A stretch of DNA of 64,000 nt from Apostichopus japonicus (GCF_037975245.1 NC_092563.1:828501-892500), one strand, 5' to 3'; positions 49,611 to 63,700 are shown, numbered from the stretch's first letter. Translations and numbers: made by a program. The notes: generated from the sequence alone by a model not told the origin.

Positions 49611-50660
49611 GTTATGAAAATGTTGGCAGTCTCTTACCAAAGCTTTTGCGAGTATCACAGCAGGAAGGAGTGATGATGTTTGACCTCGAGTTTACTGTCC
49701 ACTCCCGACCCTCAACCTCAAACGTCAAGTGGTTGGTCAATCACGGAGGGCCTAAGGTTACGACCTGCCAGATATCACTGCCCGCTATCATATGAGGCTG
49801 ACATTCTCTGGAGAGTCGCAAACAAACAAGGCAGATTGTCCATTTTGGATCGCTCCCTGATAGGCTCGCTGGTTCTTAGCACTCTTTGCATTCTTTCACG
49901 AACGGTTATTATTGGTTCCGTGACTTATCATCCAATTCGCAGTGAATTGACGGGAGCCTTGACCTGGCAGAGGGTCCTTATGGTTCTCTTTAGTGACCCA
50001 TCGACGTGTTTAGCTTTGCAAGGAGCCATTTTTATGGGATGTGACATGCTCCATACTTCCCGCTGGTGTGGGAGGAAAACGTTTAACGCCAGTCTCAAAG
50101 TTCTTGCAAAAATTTTCTGAATCTTTCCAAGAGTTTCGTAATGAGCATGTCAGCCGGAGTATTTAAAACATTTCATTTGTTTCCATTATAAAGGGATACC
50201 AAAGTTACATTACTTAACAGCTGATCCCTGTTACAAACCCCATTTGAAGCTATTAGTAACAGACGCACCCCGTGGCGCTTCGACTCACGTAAGTTTTGAC
50301 GTATTTACTACTGCTTCCCGGCATCCAATGATAGATACTGTAAACATATATATGTATATTTGCTACTTGAGTCATATGGCACAACAATTGTGTCTAAAGT
50401 TGATATTTCCAACTGTTTATACATTTTTTAGTCCCTTTTTGTCTTTCTTGTCTGCAGTTTCTTAGATGAATATATGCACTTTATATCAGACAAATCAAAC
50501 TTGTGTGGATTTTATGTTAAGTCAAGTCTCTTTGTTCTGCTTAAGAATTCAGTATGCTAGTTTGATTAATGACATACATATAGTCAATACTGTATTGGAT
50601 TATTATAACCAAAAGGTGTGTCCTTTATACTACGTTTAACATAATAAAGGTTAGGTTAGG
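49611..50660. other. Possible 3' UTR, or non-genic
   Basis: The 49.65-50.12 kb part is richer in GC than its surroundings and has one 146-codon open frame. That frame has no recognisable domain and starts inside what would be the 3' UTR of the candidate above. AATAAA lies at 50643-50648. Confidence 0.3.
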
Positions 50661-52190
50661 TTTTCTCATGAATTATTTATGAATAAGTAGGAAGTCGATC
50701 CCCTCCTGTAAATTTGTAGAAAGTTGGGATTTGACCTGTAGAAATCAAGCAATCCAGTAGCACGTGTCATGAGGAAGAAGACAATTATAAATTGACCAAT
50801 AGAAAAATAATCAATGAGTTTGGAGCGGGTGGGATGGGGGTGGGTGGGACCTTGATGGGTCGTGGGAGTGGGAATGACCGGTATGGCAAAAAGAAAAATT
50901 GATAGGGTCACCATGCCATTGTTTTTCATGTATTTGGTTTCTGGAAGCCCTAAATGAATTAAAATACTGGTCATTGGTGAAACTGATGAATTAAGAAAAA
51001 AAATGCTTGAGTTCACTGAAGTGAAACTCGCTTTATTTACTACTCTTTGGCCATGTTTACATGAATCTGCCAGTACAAAGTGCATTTGCAAGCATTTCTA
51101 TTAACCACACTTACTCACCCCCACCCCCTAACTCACCATTCCCTTACTCACACCCCCTACGTAACCCACCTTTGTACATGCCACTTGACACAGTTCCAAA
51201 ACAAACAGCATTGCTGTCAAAGTTGCTGTCTAATGTGAAAAATTGAAATTACATGTCTTAACATGGACCTTTTGATTCTTCAATCATTCAACATTGTTTA
51301 TCATCAAACTCTCGTTGCATGTTTGTTTTAATTAATCACCTACAACCTCCTCTTTGTTGAATATTTGCAGATGAGACAAACACATCTTTTCAGTTTGTCT
51401 ATCAACTGATCCTAATTGTTTACTACACTCGTTCTTCGTCTGTTTTGTCAGACTGTTCTATCCCTTCTTAAATGCTGCCCTCATGTCATTCTTTAGGCCT
51501 ACGTATCATAACAGACATGTTGTACCTAAATGGTGCAATGTCCTGTCCAAAACAGTTACTTCATTCCACCCAAACTATGAAATATATGTTTAAAAGTATG
51601 TTGTGTTTATTCCTGTATGATTTTAATTTTTGGGTGGAGGTATGATGGGTTAGTAAGATTCAAAACAAAGTTTTGGTTCATTTATTATTTATAATCATAG
51701 CTGGCTTATAAATAACAATATTTAATTTGTCAAAGTGTGCCCTGCTTGTGAGTAATGATGAGTCTGCCATACATTCTGTGCATACCATTCATTTTTTATC
51801 CTGCAATAAAAAAGGAAATGAAAAACATGAATACTACAATGTGCACACAACGTGGAATTTGTTAGCATTGTTTAAAATAAATAAAATTAAACTTTGGTAT
51901 GAGTATTGAGTACAATATACAGGAAATACATGATACTACAGGCAAATAGTCAAAGCATTAATCATCAACCATCGGGTAGACATGTTTATGTTTAAGAAGT
52001 ATATAGATTTGTTTAGTCTTTTCAGTGTATTTATAACCATTTTCTATAATGAAGACCCACACAATGGAAGCAGGATATGTTTCTTCTGCGGTTTTGCAAT
52101 GTATTACCTTCACACCACTTGTGCAATATATTTACAAATGGTTTCCAAAATGATTATATGTAAAAGGAAGTCACTATTGCTGCCAAATGT
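50660..52190. other. Non-genic stretch
   Basis: AT-rich with C/A-rich low-complexity patches (50820-50870, 51110-51170). No gene or mobile element was recognised. Confidence 0.4.
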
Positions 52191-52198
52191 ACTAGGAA

Positions 52199-52390
52199 TC
52201 AAAATAAAACAAAACTGTTAGCAAACTGCTTATCCACTAAAGAGCCTGTGTAAGAGAATGTGTAAAAGTAAGAGGGCCTGAAGTTTTGATCCTAGCAGGA
52301 TCTTCTTTAGAGGCTGAAGAAGATCCTTCAGCCTCTGAAGAAGATCCTGCTAGGATCGAATCGTCACGCCCTCTTACTTTTACCCCAGTA
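52199..52390 (-). mobile_element. SINE-like hairpin retroposon, copy with intact palindrome
   Basis: A 9-bp direct repeat TACTAGGAA (52190-52198 and 52391-52399) flanks the copy. It has the same architecture as copy 1: an A/T-rich end CAAAATAAAACAAAACTG, then 'AGCAAACTGCTTATCC', then a long inverted repeat around GAGGCTGAAGAAGATCC and its complement. The differing target-duplication lengths (9 and 14 bp) favour retroposition over a cut-and-paste element. Confidence 0.85.
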
Positions 52391-52399
52391 TACTAGGAA

Positions 52400-53780
52400 G
52401 AAAGAAAATCGTTTGAATCCTCTTGTTCACACTTGAGATGGTCAGTGTGGCCAATAATATATCAGTAAGTATGCCAGATCTAGAAATTCAGGCTATGAAC
52501 TGGTTAAATACCAAGGTGTTATTTGTCATTTGCCAGTAAAAAACAAAAGGGCACTTTGTATTTCTGACAGTTCAAAATTAATTTTGCTTTGGTATTAATG
52601 CAACAAAAGTGAAAATGAGAATTTAATTTTTAGCCCAGCAGATTATTTTTATGCAATGGCATCTTTAAGCAAGTGGTTAAAACTTGTAAAAGTTTTGGCC
52701 TGCAATTTGGCATATCATATCAAATTCTAGGCCTACATGCTAAACAATTAGTGAGATTTCCAAGTGTTCATACCTTCCAAAATGTTTCTAGACATTGAAG
52801 AGTGTAGTAATTTACAAACATATATTTCAGGGATCCTGATAAGTGCTTTGTTGAAATTTGAGTATAGCAACCATAATTTAAAGGCATTGAAGACTCGCTC
52901 CAAACCGCGTTCCGCGCTTTGAAAAGTTAACTTTCCGTTGCTTGCAAATGACATTTTCTTCTTGACGCTACAAAATGCAGACAGTAATGAAACGTGATAC
53001 CTTGTTATCTTTTATCTAGACCTGAGATGTCCACGCTGCTATGTACAATGTGTTGTGGGTATTGACCGTAGCTGTATGTATTGACTGTACACTAGTGTCT
53101 AATTACCGACGGTAGCAAGCTGTGTGTGTATTTTCTGGGATCGATGGTGGTGCCTAACACTTCTGTTACACCTCATTCGAAACTAGGTCAGATTACTGGC
53201 ATGAGACGTTTCTTTGTGCCGGAGTCTTCACACCCTTTAACTATCTAGTATAAGTAGGAGAAAAACCAATGACTTACCTCCCTCTTTGGCTTCAGTAGTT
53301 CTAACCACCCCCTCCCCTCCCCCCCTCCCTCCCCACACAAGTATATTAAACGTTGCTGTGAATGCCACTAAGAAAGGTAGTAAGCTCACACTGATCACTG
53401 TTGGATTTTATCTATCATGAAACGTATCATGTATTCTTTGTTCTTTGGTATACATATTTATATGGACTAACAGAGATATATTCTGTCTGCTTACCAGAGC
53501 ATCTCTGTTGAATTGAACTTATTTTTTTTTTTTTCATTTATTTCACACAAATTTTGCCCCCTTCTAACAATAGTATTAATAATAATAATATGTGAGTCAA
53601 TTGTTAATATGTCCAGGCTTGTACCTTGCTTACAACTTGGAATAGTGGAATACCATATACTAGTCCAAGAATTATTATCCAAACACAATTTGATGAATAA
53701 ATAAATATTACAATAAGTGAAAATGACTTTCACACTGTACCAAGTTACAAATGCCTCCATATTCATATGAGGTAACATGT
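52400..53780. other. Non-genic stretch
   Basis: No exon or RNA gene recognised. A C-rich patch lies at 53308-53335. Confidence 0.4.
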
Positions 53781-53789
53781 ACAATGACT

Positions 53790-53855
53790 TAATAATAATA
53801 AAAATAATAATAATAATAATTATAATTATGATAATAATAATAATAATAATGATCA
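53790..53855. repeat. (AAT)n microsatellite
   Basis: Imperfect AAT/TAA trinucleotide array, about 65 bp, with single-base interruptions. It explains the poly-Ile frame on the minus strand. Confidence 0.95.
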
Positions 53856-54892
53856 ATGATGATGTTTTAGAAACAATTGAGGGGGTGGGGGAGGGGGAAT
53901 GAGAACATTTGTTATCCACATGTTATACTATACGTCAGCCAGCAATGCAGTCTTCACACTGCTATTATGTCTGTTGTGGTAACTTCTTAAAAATGTAAAA
54001 CAAACTGCCATTGCTTTGACAATCTAAAGAGAAAAATGAAAGTTGTAGGCTTCTAAAAATGAGCACATCATCTCCATTGAATTTTGTATTGCTTGTTATT
54101 GGTTTTCAGTACTGTTATGAAATTTCTGTCACAGAGAGATGCATTGCTCTTGATATATATGTAGCAGGCTACTCCTGGAATGGTGAGATGAAAGTACTGG
54201 CAGTACTTCAAATGCATTGGCTCAAAAGAAAAAATCCCTCTCCCCTCCCCCTCCCCCACCCCTACCTTTCTGAGAGGTGCCATAGTTTTTCTTAGTTTAT
54301 TTCATCTTAACATGAATTGTTACATATTTGCTTTATCTCAGAGCCCTCAGCCTTCTGTCTAAACTTGTTCATTTGATGGTCATATTGTTTAATAACCAAC
54401 AAAAATATATCATAAACTTCTACCCTTTTAATATTTAACAATTACTTCTTAAATGGTTGGTCGTAAATGTCATCTTTTTTTATTTTATTTTTTTACTTCA
54501 GATATGTTCAAAATGACTTGATTCCATTAGTTCAGTGTCAAGCTGAACAAATGCCGACACATGTCAGTTTCATTTTGTGGAGATATTTTTTGGTGAAAAT
54601 GTACTTTCCTTGGAGATTCTGAACCTGCAGTTACATTTAAGGAGTATTTCATTAGGGGACAAATTTTGCGAAAATTTGTAGTAGTAAAAGTTGTCCAAAT
54701 AATTTTCAACTTCAGTGACCATTTTTAAACTTTCTAGCATATATGTGAGGGCAGGATGGATATCCTATAAATGGTGACATTGTTCAGTTAATGTTTTTTT
54801 TTACTCCTCTCTTTGTTCATTGCTCCAATGTTTATAGTTATCTGTCCACCTGTCTAGTTCTAACACTTCATTAAATCTGTTTTCGTTTTCGG

Positions 54893-54953
54893 TTTGCATT
54901 CGAAGAAGATCCTGCACGCCTAGGATCAAAACGTCAGGCCCTCTAACTTTTAC
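54893..54953 (+). mobile_element. SINE-like hairpin retroposon fragment
   Basis: 'CGAAGAAGATCCTGC', 'CTAGGATCAAAACGTCAGG' and 'CCCTCTAACTTTTACA' match one arm of the family. No flanking duplication seen. Confidence 0.65.
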
Positions 54954-55505
54954 ATTAACATAAATCTGGTTAAAAATGGCGTACATGACTACACAAGGTT
55001 TTAGTTAGGTCCATGATTTCCTACCAGCTTAATTGACCAATCAGTTTTGAAGTTGCTCTCGAACGACCTTCGCAAATATGTCTTTTATTAATCCCCCAAA
55101 AAAGCAAACACTTATAACAGTTGCTCTCTTTTCAGATAGGTACTCTTTGCAGTATCAAAGAATCCAAGTATTACAACTGTCATTGCAAAGAATGCTACCA
55201 GCAAATATGTTATCATTGGACTGTACTAAATAGATATCACATGAGCTTCATGAATTTGGAAAGCATTTCCTTTTATGAGCTTGTAACCAGTTGGTGTCAT
55301 GTTGGATTGCTGCAAATCATCCAGTATTATCCCGTTATTATCCCATTATTTTCTTGTTGCCGTGGCAATTTAAGTAGACTGGTGGTAATTACTTCCTTGA
55401 CATTTACCACAATGTATATTACATACATATTGTTGACGACGTGTAATGTACCAGGTCAATATTCACAGAATAAAGACATTATAGAATCATGATGTATTTT
55501 AACAA

Positions 55506-55552
55506 ATGGGGGGGGGGGGGGGGATTTGATGTCGGTTGTGTGTGTGTGTGTG
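55506..55552. repeat. Poly-G run and (GT)n microsatellite
   Basis: About 17 G at 55507-55523, then nine GT units ending near 55552. Confidence 0.9.
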
Positions 55553-55700
55553 TCATGTGAGTCTCTGGCACAGGAATACACAAAATACTCTGTGAAAGAA
55601 GTACAATTGCTGAAAGCCTAAAAATAATGTGTTTGAGAATCAAAAAATATGGTTTGAATACTGCAAATGTTGGTGGATATGAAAAGAACAGGGAAGGGAA

Positions 55701-55880
55701 CAGTACCGTAGCCAGAGAAACCAATTTGGGGAGCACATCAGTGGTGTCCCCTCCCCTGAGGAATGTTTGCTTTTCTCAGGGGGATTAAATGCCAAATGTT
55801 ACACAATTAGGCTATTGTAGGCCTAGGTCATAAAACAAAGAAAATTGATGAAAAACAAAAATTGGGGGGCTATGTGCCTG
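55701..55880. mobile_element. 180-bp miniature hAT-like element
   Basis: Left end CAGTACCGTAGCCAG, right end complement CAGGCACATAGCCCCCCA. The flanks GAAGGGAA and AAAGGGGA look like an 8-bp duplication with two transitions. No coding content. Confidence 0.6.
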
Positions 55881-56043
55881 AAAGGGGAATGGGCCATCAA
55901 GAAAACCCACTACTCAGGCTCATAATTTGGACATAACATTGTGTCAAGGTTGACTGCATACAAAATTTAGAAGTCCATAAGAGTCTAGTGCTATATACTA
56001 TTCTGTTGTTGACTATTTTAATTGGCTGTAATCATGGCACAAA

Positions 56044-56330
56044 GTAGGGGTGGCTTCAGGGGTGTTAGGGTATGTCCTCCCTGCCCACCTCCCTTTTCAA
56101 TCTCATTTCAAACAAATAGAAGTATCGTTGAAAGCACAAACCTGCATGTAAACTTAATTGTAGTGCACCTAATTTATAACCAAAGCATCCATCAAAATAC
56201 ACCATTTCACATCAGAATGTTTTTTTTTCAATTTCTGTTCCCCCTGTGATTCGAACCTAGACCCCCTCTACATGGGAGTTGGAACCTCAAATGCTCTCCT
56301 ATTTAAAATTGTGGATCCGCCTGTGCAAGC
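56044..56330. mobile_element. Probable miniature element
   Basis: The left part 'GTAGGGGTGGCTTCAGGGG' and the right end 'GTGGATCCGCCTGTG' resemble inverted element ends. No target duplication was identified. Confidence 0.4.
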
Positions 56331-56857
56331 TATGTTATAATGTGAAATACAGTATAATGTGAAATACAACGTGACTATTTCTATGCTTGACTCAAATATT
56401 TCTGATGTTTTGAGCTGTGACAATTAGAAAATGTTGATCAAAGTAGTAACATCTAAAATTTAATAAGTATAGCAATGCATATGCAGTGGAATTAATACAG
56501 TAAACATAATGGTTTAAAATGAGATGATCTGGATAATCCAAGATTAAGATAATAGAACTCTGGATAATGCAGAACTGCTGTATACTCTGTTGTCATATGT
56601 CAATACTTCAATAGTTACATTAGTTACACAGTAAAGATTGCCAGATTAAACCTTGGAAGTAGCTATATTTCTTTCAAAGATAATACATACCATATAATCT
56701 ATGGTTGCTTTTTGCTGATAATGGTATTTATATTACTGTTATCTAAGCCTACTGATTAAAGAAACAAAGGGACTGTTTTTGAGCCTTGAACCAACTGCAG
56801 TTCTTGAAGGTTATCATGATCAAGCGATGACATTGTGGATGGGAATATTAAATGGGA

Positions 56858-56859
56858 TA

Positions 56860-56906
<47 letters not shown>

Positions 56907-56912
56907 TTATTA
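56858..56912. repeat. (AT)n microsatellite
   Basis: About 18 consecutive AT units with short flanking TATATTTAT words. Confidence 0.95.
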
Positions 56913-57114
56913 TTTATGATATTTTCTGTCACCAACATAATTTGTTAATTCATACTAGTCATTCACATGCAAAAGCAAAATGTGCACTTTTTCCTTTTCA
57001 AAATAACTTGAAATAGAGACAGCCAAGTTTCAATAATAAATAATAAATAACGTTACGTAAATCACTTCAGATAGCTGCTTTTACTGTTTCATGGAGGTAC
57101 AAATTTCTTGTGTT

Positions 57115-58120
57115 GGAACACTAATGTGGATCCTATTGTTGTAACACTAATGAAACAGTCATGGAAATCAATGCAACATTGTTATAACACTAATGCAGTA
57201 ATCTGGCACACTTGTAACACTAATGCAAGACAATGGAAGACACACTTCTGATGCAAACTGTTCCAACACAAATGAAACAGAATGGAACACAAAGTTGTAA
57301 CACTAATTTAACACTAATGGAACACACTGTTGCAAGAATTACATGTAATAAAAGATAATGCACTACACTTTTTCGTTAACACCAATGGAATACTCTGTTG
57401 TATTAAAACTAATGGAACACTGTTGTTTTAATGGTAATGGATCAAACTGTTGTATTAATGGTTATGAAACACAATGTGGTAACACTGATGGAACCGAATG
57501 GAGCTACAGTATTATAACTATGGGACACGCTAATGGAATCACTTTTGTCTTACACTATTACTATAAAGCACAGTGTTGTAACACTGCTTATTGAACACAC
57601 CTTTGTTTGATCACCTAATGAACATAAATGGAACACTAATGAAATGTACACTGTTGTAACAATCAAATGTAACATGCTGCCGTAACACTCAAATGGAACA
57701 CTGTTGTAACACTCAAATGTAACACACTGTTGTAACATTCAAATGTAACACTGCTATAACACTTAAATGTAACACTGTTGTAACACTCAAATCTAACATG
57801 CTGTTGTAACATTCAAATGTAACACTGTTGTAACACTCAAATGTAACACAATGTTGTTACACTCAAATGTAACACTGTTGTAACACTATAATGTAATTCA
57901 TTGTTGTAGCACTAAAATGAACACATTGTTGTAATACTAAGGAACACTATATACTGGACATTGTAACATAAATGGATTGCAATAAACACAATGGACATTG
58001 TAACATTAATGGATTGCAATTAAACACACTGGATGTTGTAACATTAATGGATTGCAGTGAAACGCACTGGATGTTGTAACATTAATGGATCGCAATTTAA
58101 CACACTGTGGTAACACCAAC
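57115..58120. repeat. About 1-kb degenerate minisatellite, 20-24 bp unit
   Basis: Tandem words TGTTGTAACACTCAAATG and TAACACTAATGGAACACA recur throughout. The central part (57640-57900) is the most regular, while the right end (57955-58100) shifts to a longer unit with 'GTAACATTAATGGATTGCA'. No stable coding frame. Confidence 0.9.
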
Positions 58121-58129
58121 AGTATGCTT

Positions 58130-59590
58130 TCTCTCAAAGTAAATGCAACCATGAGGGGTACCACATTGCAAAGACAATAAGCTGTAAGCCCTTATCCATT
58201 GAAACGGTCTACTAGATGGCTAATGTGGCTTAGCATTGTTTTTATAACATATGTTTGCGTGTTCATGACTTTGCCACACGTTAACCAGAACCGGCCTAAC
58301 TGGTATCAGCAAAGCGTTCTTCTATTTCTCTCTCTGCATAAATTTCCAAACAGCTAGTGGTGGTTTATGATAGCAAAGAGAATATTTCCCTTTCTATATC
58401 GGTGTAGCTCATCTAACAGTCATCAGCTAAAATCGTTAGGCAGCCTGAAACGTCTCATCAACATGTTACAATTGCCAGCGTACCGTCACGTCCGGAAGTT
58501 TCAAAACTTTTTTAGTTGAAAAAAGGAGTCCAATAGAAACAGGAAGTGGGCTATTAAGTGACATTGAAGTTCAAAAATTTCTTCCTGTGTCGCCGCTAAA
58601 GGAACAAAACTTTGCAAGATAGGAAATACTTGGACCTGGGGAAGTGCTTAAAATGATACACATATTGTTTGATTGTATTTACAAGGCCACGACGAACCAG
58701 GAAAACTAGATGTTTTAACTGAGCTTTGGCGCTTCCGACATTTTGAAAGCTTCTGAGGCTCAGAGTTTTTTTTCCTCTCTCTCTCAATTGTAGTACCACA
58801 GCTTGGCTTAATTTCAGGGTCTTCGTCTTGTGAATACTTACAGTGTTATATTTTTTCAACGGAATATAAGGTAACCAAAAAATGTTTTTTTTTTTTCTTC
58901 CTCAATGTATTGGAGAGATTGAAATTTTAATTTCATAATTTACTCAGGAATGTTAATAAATAACTGGTATATATTTAGCAAAAGCCTATCCATGTCAAAA
59001 GCAAGCGCTGAATTGTGGCCAACTATACAGTTTTTGGATATTTTCAAAGATTTTGGATGACAATATTGTCACTTTATCCTTGTTTGAATTATACCAGGAC
59101 ATATGAGGTGTAGAAATTCAGCTGGAATGTAAATTGCACTGCAGGAGAGAAAGAAAGAAAAAAGTACAAATTTTGAACTTGTCTTTGCTTCCTATCATGA
59201 GTTTTGAGTGACATTTTTTTGCTTTCGATCTGCAAGTTAAAACATGTGGTATAGTTGAAGATCTCTCATTTTTCTTCTCAATTTCTCAATAACTAAATCC
59301 AAAGAACAGAGGAATTTTTTTGGTGGGGGGGAGTGCTGGAAAGGGGAAAGGAGGAGGAGAGAGTCAGATCAGAATTGCAATTTTGGGATTGTCTTATTCA
59401 ATTACATATATTTTTATCAACTTAACAGACATAATTTATAGTCCCCGGCCACGGCCATCCCCTTTTGCAATGAGAACATTACAATGTAGTCTTCAGTACC
59501 ATGTATATATGTGTCCGTTAGGTACTATGTAACCTTCATGTCAAGGCATGATACATATTTCTGTCATGTTTGCACACAATGTTATTTTCT
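58130..59590. other. Non-genic stretch
   Basis: No exon, RNA gene or element ends recognised. A poly-T run lies near 58886-58897. Confidence 0.4.
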
Positions 59591-59597
59591 TCTGTAG

Positions 59598-60061
59598 ATT
59601 AGGTCAGGTCATGGGGAAAATGAAATTGGAAGAGAAAAGAAAAAAATTGATGAGCACTTATATTAGATCAGAGCACTTAACTGATACTATTCATTTTACT
59701 TGTAACAATCTTTTACTGCACAAACAGGTAACCCTCACAATTTTGTTCTTCCGTGTGGCTACATTTAAAGTGAGAGAGTAGTGGTGGTACGTGGTCATGC
59801 ACAACAAAACCAACCGGGAACTACCCACAGTGGACAGTGATCGGTGAAAAGAATGATATTATTCCATATGTCTTCATTTTTCTTGGCCTATATATGGTGA
59901 TTGTGGGAGTTTTGAGTCCAGCATTATCATGGGGAAAAATACTGTGGATGAAAAGATTAAAAAGTTATTTTGTGGTGTTCACTTCCAGTTCACGAAGGAG
60001 AGGGCATTATAAAGGGGGCGAAGAAGGTGTCATTATTCCTAATATACTAGGAGAAGGTTAA
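59598..60061 (+). CDS. Candidate last two exons of a small membrane protein
   Basis: Segment 59598-59727 (acceptor TTCTTCTGTAG, donor CAAACAG|GTAACC) gives 43 open codons with a basic 'KMKLEEKRKKLM' patch. It can join in phase to 59831-60061 (acceptor CCCACAG), whose 76 codons carry a strong hydrophobic segment 'YVFIFLGLYMVIVGVL' and a basic tail, stopping at TAA 60059-60061. AATAAA at 60740-60745 could be the polyadenylation signal. The second acceptor has a poor pyrimidine tract, the intron would be only 103 bp, no family was recognised and no upstream exon was found. This is a hypothesis to test, not a firm gene. Confidence 0.2.
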
Positions 60062-60769
60062 TGTGTGCTATATTTCAGACACGAATGTGTTGTTACCCTT
60101 TAAGATTCTCAGAACACTTTTGATACACATTCCCAGTCACAGTGCATGGTAACAGGACACCGTTCTTTCTGTTCTTTACTGCGGTTATAGAAGTCAAAAA
60201 GAAAGGAAGAAAGAAAGAAAGAAGGTAAAGACCACTGTGAGACATATGTATGGCCATGTTGCAAGGAGTGAAGGAATTAAACGGTTCAACATTTTTCGTG
60301 ATAGCTTCGATATTTTCACCTGGAAAATTGCTGTGTACTTTTACCAAGGATATTAACCTCTCTCTACGTTGTGGTAAGTTTTGAAAAGGTTTTGTAAAGC
60401 TTTAACTATAACAATTTGGTTAATGAAAGGGCATGTTGAAATTTTATGGCTAGGATATCATATGAATAATCTTTTGTTCAGACTTGTGAATACACCTGTG
60501 AACAATAGCTGTTTGTTAGCAACTGAAGAAGTAGTGGCTTTGCACCAGCACTTTAAGATAATGTGCTCGTTGGCCCGTATTTCTTTTCTTCGCTGTCTTT
60601 TTCCTCGTAGACTAAACTTGTTTGGTTTTTCTGTCCAATTTTAAGCTGACTATGCTTTCTTTTATGTTGCTGTGGCAGGTATAACAGAGAGTCTGCATGC
60701 ATGCATATATATATATCCCCTGTTGTCGTTATAACTTATAATAAAGATTATGTGTATATAACTGTAAGT

Positions 60770-63700
60770 TGTTTGTGATCAGTAAATATTTGCTTGGGTT
60801 TTACAACCACAGAAATTCAATGAATAAATATATCCAGATAAAGTGCTTTGTGCAAGATCTGGTCTCTCTCTGTACATGACTGGATTTATGAGAGGGTTTA
60901 AGGGCGGGCAATAAATTAAATTGTGGCAATTTATAGGTGAAGAATAGATTGTATATATCTGCACTTTGTAAAAACTTTTTTCTTTTTTTTTGCTGTCAGT
61001 ATAATTTTTTTTGTACATGACAACAGGATGTAAATCCACATTCTTTTTTATTATTTTCATTTCCCACTCCCACTCCTCTTCATTCTATTGTCACCCCTTG
61101 ATCCTCGTTCTCTTCTCTTCCCCTGTCTTCCTCCTACCCTACCCTCTCCCTCCTCTCCCCCTCCTCTCCTCCTCCTCTCCCCCTTCCCCTCTCACGAATG
61201 CATACTTTTAGACAATATATAGAGAGCGGATCCGTAGCGATGTCTCCGGTTATAAATCAGTTATTTGCCCTCTGCTTAATTTTTAAGATCCAACTTTTTT
61301 TCATAAATCTTTAGTCTGTAAACATTCTTTCTCTTCAATCTTTCGTGACAGCTGCATGCATTGGCTGAGGAACTTCACGAATGCCTCACTACATGTGCCA
61401 AATGCATCATTTAGGGAAGTAAATGTAGGAAGAAATATCTGAGATTTGGTATATGTGATTCTTGGTTAATGATATAGACCGTACAAGCCCATCTAAGTAA
61501 GACGTATGATTCTCACAGGTGGAGTAGCTACTTGCTATTACCATGGCAACTGTGTGTCTTTTTATCTATCTGTATTAGTGTTTGATTTGTCATCTTCCTA
61601 TTAACAATTACAAACAAAGTGGAATAGTTTAAGGATATGTGTGAGGATTGCAGGTCATCGATATTAGCCCCATATGCCAAAGATTTGCTGAGAGTTTTCG
61701 ACAGAATTCTTCCTTTTGGTCTCGGCCAGACCCCTTCAGGTAGCTCGCAAATTGTGCAGAATGTTGAATCGGACGATTTTGGCAGTGATCAAGGCAAAGT
61801 GCTTTGAGGAGTGATAGTTAAGAATTGTTTTAACATTGTTATCTCCAGTGACCATTTATTTGACTTTCTTAAGCATATTTTAGGGACGACCTAGCTAGGT
61901 GCTGAAGAAGTATCTTAACTAGATCCTGGTAATATTAATAAAAGAGATATCATGAAAAGAGCCTTCTTTATTCATGAAAGAGACAGGATATCTTACTTCA
62001 TACTTTTATGTTGGAACTCTCACTTCTGGACAATAATTAGCATGGTTAGAATTTAAGCACTGTGATGAGTTTATTGAACAATTTTATATTGCACGTTTTG
62101 ACAACTTTTTTCTTCTTGCCAATAGCAACGAATTCATGCAGAGGGGACTTCATGATACCATACATGTGTTTTATGTGCTCATTTTAATATATAGGTTTCT
62201 TTTACACTGATTGGTCTAATCCCCTTTCGCCTGTCCTTCCCATGATATTTAGTCAGATTTGCACTTCCATGTTTTGCCAAGAAATCGCTCATTTTACATC
62301 ATATTGTAATATATATGCAATTATGCATGTGTTAATGTTACAGTTGAAAGCCGTGGGTGTCTCTCTGAAGGTTTTTCTGTTTGTGACAGAAGATATGTTA
62401 AGCTTGCATTCCTTAATAAACATTTTCAAGCACCTAACATTGTCTTTCAACAATGTACAGTCATGAAAACAGCTGACTTGAAGCACCACAATTTGCACAG
62501 TTTAAACAGTAAACCCTTTATTTCCTCTCTGTTTTTTGGGGGTTGGGGGAAGGGGGGGCTGTAGGAAGGGGGTTGGAACCCAAGTATCATTAGATCATTG
62601 GTTAAAGCTTTCAGTCAACAAAATGTCTACCATTCTATCAGGAACATCACTATATACTTTTAAATTCTTTATGTTTTATAAATTTTTTTGGACCAATATC
62701 TGAGGGTTTTAGAAATAATGCACTTTATAGCCTTATTTATCATGGCAACTTCTGAAATTCAAAGGTGCAGATTCCACTGAGGCTAAGGAACAATGGATTT
62801 AAAAAGCAAAATGTTAACTGCTGTCCAAGTGGGTGATATATTTTCTTTTTATTGCACACTTCCACATGATTTGTTATGTAAAGAAACAACACCAATGTTG
62901 GCAACTTCCTGTATTTTGAGAAACCAAACTATACCACGATACAAGTATGTCCAGGCCATTATCTGTTGTTACTATTGGTTATCATGCATCGTGGACTATC
63001 AACAGCAGGGATATATATATATATGTATGTATATGTATTAGGCTAATATAGAGATTGTTGGGACTTTGGGTACAGATCTATATCAAAATGTCAATACCAG
63101 TACTTAGCTAAAAAATAATATCTGTGTAAACAGAAGGATTCTATTTAGTTTGTTGTGTGCTAGACAACCTTAAACCTGGTAACAAGCTTGCTATGACTTC
63201 AGACTTTGGATTATGACCTTTCTCTAGATGACGAACAAAAAAACTGGCTCAATGCAAACTGGGAAACAAATGTCCAAAACATGTTGTGTAATAAGGAAAA
63301 AAAAAAATTATTTGGTTTGCATTGGTAGTGTGATGATTAAAGGTCAAGTGTTTGGGTCACTTTCAAGATTTGAGTCATTTTTTTTCTTTATCTTAGTGAT
63401 GCAGTAAATAAGTAAAGTGGCTTAGGTAAACTTTTTATCTCGTTTGGTTTTATACTGTTTGCGAAGATAGCTCGTAAATGATACCAAAGTCCATCCTATA
63501 TAGATTGCACTTGATAGTAACATCTGCATAACTTTATATCTTTATATATTTTCACTCATGAATAACCTTCCATCGGCTTTGAAGACTTGCCTCAAACTTT
63601 TCATTGAGAGTGCTTTGAAATGTTTCCTAGTTTTTTTGTTTGGGTTTTTTTTGTTTGTTAACCTTTTGATGCAAGTAAACACTTTCAATTTGGGGGATTT

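Noticed and set aside
49680-50120. 146-codon open frame
   Set aside because: No recognisable domain, starts with a weak context and lies just after the stop of a candidate gene; may be chance openness in a GC-richer patch.
53740-53919. Poly-isoleucine open frame on the minus strand
   Set aside because: Created by the AAT microsatellite.
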